Origin: Pseudomonas sp. RIT-PI-S
GTDB lineage: Bacteria; Pseudomonadota; Gammaproteobacteria; Pseudomonadales; Pseudomonadaceae
Length of the DNA: 64,000 bases
Direction: 5' to 3'
Assembly: GCF_025642975.1 (NCBI RefSeq)
Contig: NZ_JANZKJ010000020.1
Span: forward strand, 1-64,000
Shown: positions 42,709 through 51,086 of the stretch, piece after piece
Layout of the letters: each line of letters starts with the position of its first letter
Position numbering within the stretch: position 1 is the first letter of the stretch
The notes under the pieces: model-generated
Database searches by the model: none
What the model was told of the DNA's origin: nothing
The model's input: the letters and a program-made list of their open reading frames with translations, nothing else
Made by a program: the position numbers and the translations under genes

Positions 42709-44103
42709 TCAAAAAAGCCGGTTCAGGCCGTCGTAGGCCGCTACCCGATAGGCTTCGGCCATGGTCGGGTAGTTGAAGGTGGTGTTCACAAAGTACTTCA
42801 AGGTGTTCAGCTCGCCAGGTTGGTTCATGATCGCCTGGCCGATGTGGACGATTTCCGAAGCCTGGTCGCCGAAGCAGTGAACGCCCAGCACCTGCAAGGT
42901 TTCCCGATGGAACAGGATCTTCAGCATGCCCACCGGCTCGTTGGAGATCTGTGCCCGGGCCATGCCCTTGAAGAATGCCTTGCCTATTTCGTAGGGAATC
43001 CGGTCCCGGGTCAGCTCCTGCTCGGTGCGGCCCAGCGAGCTGATCTCCGGGATGGTATAGATGCCCGTGGGCACGTCATTGACGAAGCGCCAGCTACCGT
43101 TGTCGACGATGGTGCCCGCAGCGGAGCGCCCCTGGTCGTAGGCAGCGCTGGCAAGGCTTGGCCAGCCGATCACATCGCCGGCACCATAAATAGTGGGTAC
43201 GCTAGTGCGATAGCTTTCGTCCACGTCGATCTGGCCCCGGCTGTTGACCTTGATCCCGATGTTTTCAAGGCCAAGGCGGTCAGTGTTGCCGGTGCGGCCG
43301 TTACACCAGAGCAAGGCGTCGGCCTTGATCTTCTTGCCGGACTTGAGATGCAGGATAACGCCGCTGTCCATCCCCTCGACGCGCTCGTACTCTTCCTGGT
43401 GGCGAACCATCACGTTGTTGTTGCTGAAGTGATAACTCAGGCCCTGGGAGATTTCCGAGTCCAGGAAGCTCAGCAATTGCTCGCGGTTATCCACCAGCTC
43501 GACCAAAACGCCCAGCCCGCTGAAGATCGATGCGTATTCGCAGCCGATCACCCCTGCGCCATAAATGATCAGCTTGCGGGGGGTGTGGGTCAGGCCCAGG
43601 ATGGTGTCACTGTCGTAGATGCGCGGGTGGCTGAAGTCGATGTCCGCCGGGCGGTACGGCCGCGAGCCCGTGGCAATGATGACCTGCTTGGCCACCAGCT
43701 TCTCCTGTGCTCCGTTGGAGCACACGACCTGCACGGTCTGCTCATCGGAGAAGCTGCCCGTGCCGAAGAACACATCCACGCGGTTGCGCGCGTAATAACT
43801 GGTGCGCGAGGCGACCTGTTTGGCGATCACCCGCTCAGCGCTTTTGAGAACGTCGGGGAAGGAGAACCAGCGGGGCTCGCCGATGACCCGGAACATCTCG
43901 TTGGTGTTGAACTGGATGATCTGCTTGACCGAGTGGCGCAAGGCCTTGGAGGGGATGGTTCCCAGGTGGGTGCAGTTGCCGCCGACCTGCCGACGGCTAT
44001 CGACCATTGCGACCTTGCGTCCTGCCTTGGCGGCGTTCATTGCCGCCCCTTCACCTGCCGGGCCAGAACCCAGCACCACTACATCGTAGTTGTAGACAGC
44101 CAT
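42709..44103 (-). CDS. sthA: Soluble pyridine nucleotide transhydrogenase
   Basis: It interconverts NADPH/NAD+ and NADP+/NADH in the cytoplasm using FAD. The 464-residue product starts at an ATG with AAGGAG 6 nt upstream. It has FAD-binding VLGSGPAGEGAAMNA, and GGNCTHLGTIPSKALR. In the latter the second redox Cys of disulphide reductases is replaced, as is normal for this enzyme. NAD-binding YGAGVIGCEYASIF and a C-terminal dimer domain follow. It is convergent with the phosphodiesterase gene. Confidence 0.96.
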   Translation of the reverse strand: MAVYNYDVVVLGSGPAGEGAAMNAAKAGRKVAMVDSRRQVGGNCTHLGTIPSKALRHSVKQIIQFNTNEMFRVIGEPRWFSFPDVLKSAERVIAKQVASRTSYYARNRVDVFFGTGSFSDEQTVQVVCSNGAQEKLVAKQVIIATGSRPYRPADIDFSHPRIYDSDTILGLTHTPRKLIIYGAGVIGCEYASIFSGLGVLVELVDNREQLLSFLDSEISQGLSYHFSNNNVMVRHQEEYERVEGMDSGVILHLKSGKKIKADALLWCNGRTGNTDRLGLENIGIKVNSRGQIDVDESYRTSVPTIYGAGDVIGWPSLASAAYDQGRSAAGTIVDNGSWRFVNDVPTGIYTIPEISSLGRTEQELTRDRIPYEIGKAFFKGMARAQISNEPVGMLKILFHRETLQVLGVHCFGDQASEIVHIGQAIMNQPGELNTLKYFVNTTFNYPTMAEAYRVAAYDGLNRLF

Positions 44104-44476
44104 GCGTACTCCTTCAAAACAGGCCGCTGCGCCTCTGGGCTGCTGCGGCACGAAATGCCCGGACCGGCACCGAATCGTTGTGCAGTCTAGCCAAGCCTGC
44201 AAGGCGCGAACATTAACCCTTGGTTGAGCGATTGGCTATCTCGGCGTCACGACAATTGTAGTTACCGCTTTGGTAATAATCCCGCCATTGGGGCGGCACT
44301 AGTGCCCGCGATATGGCGATCTGCTAGCTGGGCAGAACGGATTTCATTTGCCCCTGTCCATTGCTTACACATAAGGTTACAAATCCGCCTCCTAGACCGT
44401 CAGGCGAGCGGCAACCCTTGCCGCAGGTGTCTGAAACAGGGATTCCCTCCACTCCAATCGATAATCGGGTACCTAC
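44104..44476. promoter_or_regulatory. 373-bp divergent region with palindrome TTACC-N5-GGTAA
   Basis: This spacer separates the divergent sthA and MFS transporter genes. It holds a palindrome, TTACC (44262-44266) and GGTAA (44272-44276), about 200 bp before the transporter start, a possible operator. No short gene with good translation signals was seen. Confidence 0.4.
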
Positions 44477-45757
44477 ATGGCCTCTTCGACAGGCAAGGGC
44501 AAGGCGATCTTTCGCGTTGTCAGCGGCAACTTCCTCGAGATGTTCGACTTCATGGTGTATGGCTTTTACGCCACCGCTATCGCGGCCACCTTCTTCCCCA
44601 CCGACAGCGCTTTCGCCTCGCTGATGCTCTCGTTGGCTACCTTCGGCGCCGGCTTCCTGATGCGGCCGCTGGGCGCCATCGTGCTGGGCGCTTACATCGA
44701 CCGTCACGGCCGTCGCCGCGGCCTGATCGTGACCCTGGGCCTGATGGCCATGGGCACACTGCTCATCGCCCTCGTTCCCGGCTACGCCAGCATCGGCTTG
44801 GCGGCGCCGGTACTGGTGCTCGTCGGCCGCCTGCTGCAAGGGTTCTCGGCAGGTGTCGAGCTGGGAGGCGTATCGGTGTACCTGGCCGAAATCGCCACAC
44901 CGGGCCACAAGGGGTTCTTCGTGAGTTGGCAATCGGCCAGCCAGCAAGTGGCGGTTGTGTTTGCCGGGCTGCTGGGGGTGATCCTGCACCACTTCCTCTC
45001 CCCAGACGAGATGAGCCAATGGGGCTGGCGCGTGCCCTTCCTGATCGGCTGCCTGATCGTGCCCGTGATCTTCTTCATCCGCCGCTCTTTGGAAGAAACG
45101 CCAGAGTTCCAGGCGCGCACGCACCGGCCAAGCATGCGACAAGTGTTGACCTCTATCGGCCAGAACTTCGGGCTTGTGATCGCAGGCATGGCCATGGTGG
45201 TGATGACGACCGTGTCCTTCTATCTGATCACCGCCTATACCCCGACCTTTGGCAAGGCCGAGCTGCACCTCTCCGAGCTGGATGCGCTGATCGTCACCAT
45301 GTGCATCGGTTTGTCCAACTTCATTTGGCTGCCGGTCATGGGCGCGGTGTCCGACCGCATCGGCCGCAAGCCGCTGCTGGTCACCACCACGGTGCTGGCG
45401 ATCATTACGGCCTACCCCCTGCTGTCTTGGCTGGTTGGCGCGCCGAGTTTCGCGCACTTGTTGATGGTCGGGCTTTGGCTGTCCTTCCTCTACGGCTCTT
45501 ACAACGGCGCCATGGTGGTTGCGCTTACCGAGATCATGCCCAAGGAAGTGCGCACCACGGGTTTCTCGCTGGCCTACAGCCTGGCCACCGCGACCTTTGG
45601 CGGCTTTACCCCGGCAGCCTGCACCTGGCTGATTCATGAACTGGGCAATCAAGCCGCGCCGGGCCTTTGGCTCAGTGGTGCCGCGGTGATGGGGCTGGCA
45701 GCGACGCTCTACCTGTTCCGCACCAACCCGCAGTTGCGCACGGCCCACGCGATGTAG
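44477..45757 (+). CDS. MFS transporter, metabolite:H+ symporter (citrate/tricarballylate-like)
   Basis: It probably imports a di- or tricarboxylate with protons. The 426-residue product has about 12 hydrophobic helices. It has the MHS-family N-terminus VVSGNFLEMFDFMVYGFYATAIA, the loop 2-3 motif YIDRHGRRRG, and LLQGFSAGVELGGVSVYLAEIATPGHKGFF-type sequence of CitA-like symporters. It ends at a strong bidirectional terminator. The substrate cannot be read from sequence alone. Confidence 0.88.
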   Translation: MASSTGKGKAIFRVVSGNFLEMFDFMVYGFYATAIAATFFPTDSAFASLMLSLATFGAGFLMRPLGAIVLGAYIDRHGRRRGLIVTLGLMAMGTLLIALVPGYASIGLAAPVLVLVGRLLQGFSAGVELGGVSVYLAEIATPGHKGFFVSWQSASQQVAVVFAGLLGVILHHFLSPDEMSQWGWRVPFLIGCLIVPVIFFIRRSLEETPEFQARTHRPSMRQVLTSIGQNFGLVIAGMAMVVMTTVSFYLITAYTPTFGKAELHLSELDALIVTMCIGLSNFIWLPVMGAVSDRIGRKPLLVTTTVLAIITAYPLLSWLVGAPSFAHLLMVGLWLSFLYGSYNGAMVVALTEIMPKEVRTTGFSLAYSLATATFGGFTPAACTWLIHELGNQAAPGLWLSGAAVMGLAATLYLFRTNPQLRTAHAM

Positions 45758-45848
45758 AACACCCTTGGGGGGCGACGGCAGCCCGTGCATGCCCTGGGGC
45801 AGGTTCAACGTTCGCGGGCTATTGCCCACTCCCAGGGTTCATGAGCAC

Positions 45849-45885
45849 AAAAAAGCCCCGGCCTGTTCAGGACCGGGGCTTTTTT
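45849..45885. terminator. Strong bidirectional intrinsic terminator
   Basis: AAAAAAGCCCCGG (45849-45861) pairs with CCGGGGCTTTTTT (45873-45885) around an 11-nt loop. The A run and T run flank the GC stem on both sides, so it can terminate both the rightward symporter and the leftward gap transcript. Confidence 0.93.
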
Positions 45886-45901
45886 GTGGATCAGGCAAAA
45901 C

Positions 45902-47356
45902 TTACTTCGGGAAAGCCGGCGGGTTGACCCCGGCCATGTCTTCCATCACGCGGATCACCTGGCAGCTGTAACCGAACTCGTTGTCGTACCAGACGTACAG
46001 CACCACGCGGTTGTCATTGCAGATAGTCGCTTCGGCATCGACCACGCCGGCGTAGCGCGAGCCTACGAAGTCGGTAGACACCACCTCGGTGGAGCTGACG
46101 AAGTCGATCTGGCGAGACAGGTCCGAATGCAGCGCCACGTAGCGCAGGTATTCGTTGATTTCGTCGCGGCTGGTGGCGGTGTCCAGGTTCAGGTTCAGGA
46201 TCGCCATGGACACGTTCGGCGTCGGTACGCGAATCGCATTGCCAGTGAGCTTGCCCGCCAGTTCCGGCAGGGCCTTGGCAGCTGCGGTGGCGGCACCGGT
46301 TTCGGTGATGACCATGTTCAGCGCGGCGCTACGGCCACGGCGCGAGCCCTTGTGGAAGTTGTCGATCAGGTTCTGGTCGTTGGTGTACGAATGAACGGTC
46401 TCGACGTGACCGTTGGCGATGCCGAACTTGTCGTTGATGGCCTTGAGCACCGGAACGATGGCGTTGGTGGTGCAGGATGCAGCCGAAACGATCTTGTCTT
46501 CCGCCGTGATCAACCCGTGGTTGATGCCGTGCACGATGTTCTTCAGCTTGCCCTTGCCAGGCGCGGTGAGGATCACCCGGTCAACGCCAGGGCAGGCCAG
46601 GTGCTGGCTGAGGCCCTCGGCGTCACGCCATACGCCGGTGTTGTCTACCAACAGCGCGTTCTGGATGCCGTACTGGGTGTAGTCCACCTCGTTCGGTGCC
46701 TTGGCGTAGATGACCTGAATCAGGTTGCCGTTGATGTTCAGGGTGTTGGCTTCTTCGTCCACCAGGATGGTGCCGTCGAAGGAGCCGTGAACCGAGTCGC
46801 GGCGCAGCAGGCTGGCGCGCTTGCTCAGGTCGTCGGACGAGCCTTTGCGGACCACGATCGCACGCAGGCGCAGGCCGTCGCCACCACCGGTCTTCTCGAT
46901 CATGATACGCGCCAGCAGGCGGCCGATCCGGCCGAAACCGTACAGCACCACGTCCTGGCCCTTGCGATGACCGGCTTCGGTGGTCTGCTTGCCGACCACA
47001 TCGGCCAGCTCCTCGCGAACGAAGGCATCGGCGCTGCGGCCATTACCTTCGGCCTTGAACTTGACCGCCAGCTTGCCCAGGTCGACCGAAGCCGCGCCCA
47101 GCTTGAGCTCGCTCATGGCCTTGAGCAGGGGGAAAGTCTCGTGCACCGACAGCTCGCTCTCGTCGACCTGGCGGTGACGGGCGAAACGATGCGCCTTGAG
47201 GATCGCAATAACGGAACGGTTGATCAGGCTGCGGCCGTAGATCGAGGTCACCACGTTATTGTTGCGGTAAAGCTGACCGATCAACGGGATCATCGCCTCG
47301 GCGAGCGCTTCACGATCGATCCATTCACCAAGGCACTGGTCGGGCTTCTGATTCAC
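45902..47356 (-). CDS. gap: Glyceraldehyde-3-phosphate dehydrogenase, N-terminally extended
   Basis: It is a NAD(P)-dependent GAPDH acting in glycolysis or gluconeogenesis. The 484-residue product has an N-terminal extension of about 125 residues before the Rossmann motif VLYGFGRIGRLLARI. The catalytic Cys is in SAASCTTNAIVPVLKAIND, and the C-terminal WYDNEFGYSCQVIRV is canonical. Start is a GTG at 47356 with GGAAGG 5 nt upstream; the ATG at 47371 has no ribosome site. It is divergent from mfd. This extended form is the usual one at this Pseudomonas locus. Confidence 0.93.
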   Translation of the reverse strand: MNQKPDQCLGEWIDREALAEAMIPLIGQLYRNNNVVTSIYGRSLINRSVIAILKAHRFARHRQVDESELSVHETFPLLKAMSELKLGAASVDLGKLAVKFKAEGNGRSADAFVREELADVVGKQTTEAGHRKGQDVVLYGFGRIGRLLARIMIEKTGGGDGLRLRAIVVRKGSSDDLSKRASLLRRDSVHGSFDGTILVDEEANTLNINGNLIQVIYAKAPNEVDYTQYGIQNALLVDNTGVWRDAEGLSQHLACPGVDRVILTAPGKGKLKNIVHGINHGLITAEDKIVSAASCTTNAIVPVLKAINDKFGIANGHVETVHSYTNDQNLIDNFHKGSRRGRSAALNMVITETGAATAAAKALPELAGKLTGNAIRVPTPNVSMAILNLNLDTATSRDEINEYLRYVALHSDLSRQIDFVSSTEVVSTDFVGSRYAGVVDAEATICNDNRVVLYVWYDNEFGYSCQVIRVMEDMAGVNPPAFPK

Positions 47357-47579
47357 GGGAACCTTCCACATGTAGGGAGAGAAAAAAGGAGCTACATTAT
47401 GACTTCGGCCGTTGCGCCAAAGCAATGCGCTCCCGTCAGCACGGCTGCATTGACCGCCACAGAGCCTTTAAGTTCTTGACCGCCGGGGCGTTCTTTTTAC
47501 GCCCCGCGCCACTGACAGGCAGGCTGCTGCACCGCTACAATCCTCGCTTCAGATCGAGTACCTGGAGCCTTACCTTACC

Positions 47580-50500
47580 GTGCCAGTTCTGCGCCTCCCG
47601 CCGTTACCCTCCGTGGCGACTTCAGCTTCGCCGGTCAAACAGACCTGGGGCAACCTGCCAGGTGCCGCCCTGAGCCTGGCCATCGCCGAGGCAGCCAGCA
47701 CCGCCAGGCGCTTTACCCTGCTGCTGACCCCCGACAGCCAGGCTGCGGACCGGCTCGAACACGAGCTTCGCTTCTTCGCCCCGGACCTGCCGGTGCTGCA
47801 CTTCCCGGATTGGGAAACCCTCCCCTACGACCTGTTCTCGCCCCACCAGGACATCGTGTCCCAGCGCATCGCCGCCCTTTACCGGCTGCCTGAGCTGAGC
47901 CACGGCATTTTGGTAGTGCCGATAACCACAGCCCTACATCGGCTGGCGCCAACCCAGTTCCTGCTCGGCAGCAGCCTGGTACTGGACGTGGGCCAGACCT
48001 TGGACGTAGACGCCATGCGAACGCGCCTTGAGGCCGCGGGCTACCGCTACGTGGACACGGTCTACGAGCATGGCGAGTTCACCGTGCGAGGCGCGCTGGT
48101 GGACCTGTTCCCGATGGGCAGCAAGCTGCCCTACCGGATCGACCTGTTCGACGACGAAATCGAAACCCTGCGCACCTTCGACCCGGACACCCAGCGCTCG
48201 ATCGACAAGGTGGCGTCGGTCCGCCTGCTTCCCGCCCGGGAGTTTCCGCTGCAAAAGGAGGCGGTCACCCGCTTCAAGGCGCGCTTCCGCGAGCGCTTCG
48301 ACGTCGATTTCCGCCGCAGCCCGATCTTCCAGGACCTCAACAGCGGCATCACCCCGGCAGGTATCGAATACTACCTGCCACTGTTCTTCGACCAGACCTC
48401 CACGCTGTTCGACTACCTGCCCCAGGACACCCAAGTGTTCTCGCTGCCGGGGATCGAACAAGCCGCCGAACAATTCTGGAACGATGTGCGCAATCGTTTC
48501 GAAGAGCGCCGCATCGACCCGCTGCGGCCACTGCTGCCCCCGGCCGAACTGTTCCTGCCGGTGGAAGACTGCTTCGCCCGGCTCAAGAGTTGGCCGCGAG
48601 TGGTCGCTGGCAGCGAGGACCCAGGCACTGGCGCCGGCCGCGAGCGGTTCGCCGCCAGCCCGCTGCCCAACCTGGCCATCGAGGCCAAGGCCAGCCAACC
48701 AATGGCGGCACTGGCGCAATACCTGGACCAATTCCCTGGCCGGGTGTTGTTCACGGCTGAATCCGCCGGGCGCCGCGAGGTGCTGCTGGACATGCTCGCC
48801 CGCCTCAAGCTCAAGCCGCATACGGTCGACGGCTGGCCGGCCTTCGTCGAAAGCGATGCTCGCCTGGCCATTACCATCGCCCCGCTGGACGAAGGCTTGC
48901 AACTGGACGACCCCGCCCTGGCGCTGATCGCCGAAAGCCCGCTGTTCGGGCAGCGGGTGATGCAACGTCGGCGCCGGGAGAAGCGCGGCGATGTCAGCAG
49001 CGATGCGGTCATCAAGAACCTCACCGAGCTGCGCGAAGGCGCGCCGGTGGTGCACATCGACCACGGCGTGGGCCGCTACCTTGGGCTGGCGACCCTGGAG
49101 ATCGAAAACCAGGCCGCCGAATTCCTCACCCTCGAATACGCCGAGAACGCCAAGCTCTATGTGCCCGTGGCCAACCTGCACCTGATCGCGCGGTACACCG
49201 GCAGCGACGACGCGCTCGCCCCGCTGCACCGGCTGGGCTCGGAAGCCTGGCAGAAGGCCAAGCGCAAGGCGGCCGAACAGGTGCGCGACGTGGCCGCGGA
49301 GTTGCTGGACATCTACGCGCGCCGCGCCGCGCGCAAGGGCTACGCCTTCGGCGACCCTGCGCTGGACTACGAGACCTTCAGCGCCGGTTTCGCCTTCGAG
49401 GAAACCCCAGACCAACAATCGGCGATCGAGGCCGTGCGCGCCGACATGCTCGCGCCACGCCCGATGGACCGCCTGGTGTGCGGCGACGTGGGGTTTGGCA
49501 AAACCGAGGTAGCCATGCGCGCGGCCTTTATCGCGGTGCATGGCGGCAGGCAGGTGGCTATTCTGGTGCCCACTACCCTGCTGGCCCAGCAGCATTACAA
49601 CAGCTTCCGCGACCGCTTCGCCGATTGGCCGGTGCGCGTCGAGGTCATGAGCCGCTTCAAGTCGGCCAAGGAAGTGGCCGACGCCGTTGCCGAGCTCGCC
49701 GAAGGCAAGATCGACATCGTGATCGGCACCCACAAGCTGCTGCAGGACGACGTCAAGATCCAGAACCTCGGCCTGGTGATCATCGACGAGGAGCACCGCT
49801 TCGGCGTGCGTCAGAAGGAAGTACTCAAAGCCCTTCGTAGCGAAGTGGACATCCTTACCCTTACCGCAACGCCGATCCCGCGCACCCTGAACATGGCCAT
49901 GTCGGGCATGCGCGACCTGTCCATCATCGCTACGCCGCCGGCGCGCCGGCTGTCCGTGCGGACCTTCGTGATGGAGCAGAACAAGAGCACGGTCAAGGAA
50001 GCCCTGCTGCGCGAGCTGCTTCGCGGCGGCCAGGTGTACTACCTGCACAACGATGTGAAAACCATCGAAAAGTGCGCCGCCGACCTGGCTGAATTGGTGC
50101 CCGAGGCGCGCATCGGCATCGGCCACGGGCAAATGCGCGAACGCGAGCTGGAACAGGTGATGAGCGACTTCTACCACAAGCGCTTCAACGTGCTGGTGGC
50201 CTCGACCATTATCGAAACCGGCATCGACGTGCCCAGCGCCAACACCATCATCATCGAACGCGCCGACAAGTTCGGCCTGGCGCAGTTGCACCAGCTGCGC
50301 GGGCGGGTGGGGCGTAGCCATCACCAGGCCTATGCTTACCTGCTCACGCCGTCACGCCAGCAGATCACCCCAGACGCGGAAAAACGCCTGGAAGCCATCG
50401 CCAACACCCAGGACCTGGGCGCAGGCTTCGTACTGGCCACCAACGACCTGGAAATCCGCGGCGCCGGTGAGTTGCTCGGCGAAGGCCAGAGCGGGCAGAT

Positions 50501-51053
50501 CCAGGCGGTGGGCTTCACGCTGTACATGGAAATGCTCGAACGGGCGGTGAAGTCGATTCAAAAAGGCGAGCAGCCCAATCTGGACAAACCGCTCAGTGGT
50601 GGCCCTGAAATCAACCTCAGGCTACCGGCCCTGATTCCCGAGGATTACCTTCCCGACGTTCACGCGCGGCTGATTCTCTACAAGCGTATCGCTTCGGCTG
50701 TCGACGAAGAGGGCCTCAAGGACCTGCAAGTCGAGATGATCGACCGTTTCGGCCTGTTGCCAGAGCCGAGCAAGAACCTTATCCGCCTGACGTTGCTCAA
50801 GTTGCAGGCTGAAAAACTCGGCATTTTGAAGATAGACGGCGGGCCTCAGGGCGGGCGTATCGAATTCGCCGCGGAAACGCCGGTGGACCCGATGGTGCTG
50901 ATCAAGCTCATCCAGAGCCAGCCCAAGCGCTACAAGTTCGAAGGCGCTACGCTATTCAAATTCCAGGTTCCCATGGAGCGGCCGGATGAGCGCTTCAATA
51001 CCGTCGAAAGCCTGCTCGAACAACTGGCCAAGGCAGGGCCGGCCCATGCGTAA
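47580..51053 (+). CDS. mfd: Transcription-repair coupling factor Mfd
   Basis: It removes RNA polymerase stalled at lesions and recruits UvrA. The 1157-residue product starts at GTG. It has the UvrB-like N-terminal region (PDWETLPYDLFSPHQDI), an RNA-polymerase-interacting domain near residues 490-560, and a RecG-like motor with Walker A GDVGFGKTEVAMRAAF and DEEHRFGVRQKE. The family-typical TATPIPRTLNMAMSGMRDLS and the C-terminal TRCF domain follow. Complete, with no lesion. Confidence 0.97.
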   Translation: MPVLRLPPLPSVATSASPVKQTWGNLPGAALSLAIAEAASTARRFTLLLTPDSQAADRLEHELRFFAPDLPVLHFPDWETLPYDLFSPHQDIVSQRIAALYRLPELSHGILVVPITTALHRLAPTQFLLGSSLVLDVGQTLDVDAMRTRLEAAGYRYVDTVYEHGEFTVRGALVDLFPMGSKLPYRIDLFDDEIETLRTFDPDTQRSIDKVASVRLLPAREFPLQKEAVTRFKARFRERFDVDFRRSPIFQDLNSGITPAGIEYYLPLFFDQTSTLFDYLPQDTQVFSLPGIEQAAEQFWNDVRNRFEERRIDPLRPLLPPAELFLPVEDCFARLKSWPRVVAGSEDPGTGAGRERFAASPLPNLAIEAKASQPMAALAQYLDQFPGRVLFTAESAGRREVLLDMLARLKLKPHTVDGWPAFVESDARLAITIAPLDEGLQLDDPALALIAESPLFGQRVMQRRRREKRGDVSSDAVIKNLTELREGAPVVHIDHGVGRYLGLATLEIENQAAEFLTLEYAENAKLYVPVANLHLIARYTGSDDALAPLHRLGSEAWQKAKRKAAEQVRDVAAELLDIYARRAARKGYAFGDPALDYETFSAGFAFEETPDQQSAIEAVRADMLAPRPMDRLVCGDVGFGKTEVAMRAAFIAVHGGRQVAILVPTTLLAQQHYNSFRDRFADWPVRVEVMSRFKSAKEVADAVAELAEGKIDIVIGTHKLLQDDVKIQNLGLVIIDEEHRFGVRQKEVLKALRSEVDILTLTATPIPRTLNMAMSGMRDLSIIATPPARRLSVRTFVMEQNKSTVKEALLRELLRGGQVYYLHNDVKTIEKCAADLAELVPEARIGIGHGQMRERELEQVMSDFYHKRFNVLVASTIIETGIDVPSANTIIIERADKFGLAQLHQLRGRVGRSHHQAYAYLLTPSRQQITPDAEKRLEAIANTQDLGAGFVLATNDLEIRGAGELLGEGQSGQIQAVGFTLYMEMLERAVKSIQKGEQPNLDKPLSGGPEINLRLPALIPEDYLPDVHARLILYKRIASAVDEEGLKDLQVEMIDRFGLLPEPSKNLIRLTLLKLQAEKLGILKIDGGPQGGRIEFAAETPVDPMVLIKLIQSQPKRYKFEGATLFKFQVPMERPDERFNTVESLLEQLAKAGPAHA

Positions 51054-51086
51054 CCGCCGCGCGTCGCCAGCAGTCGACGCCGCGCC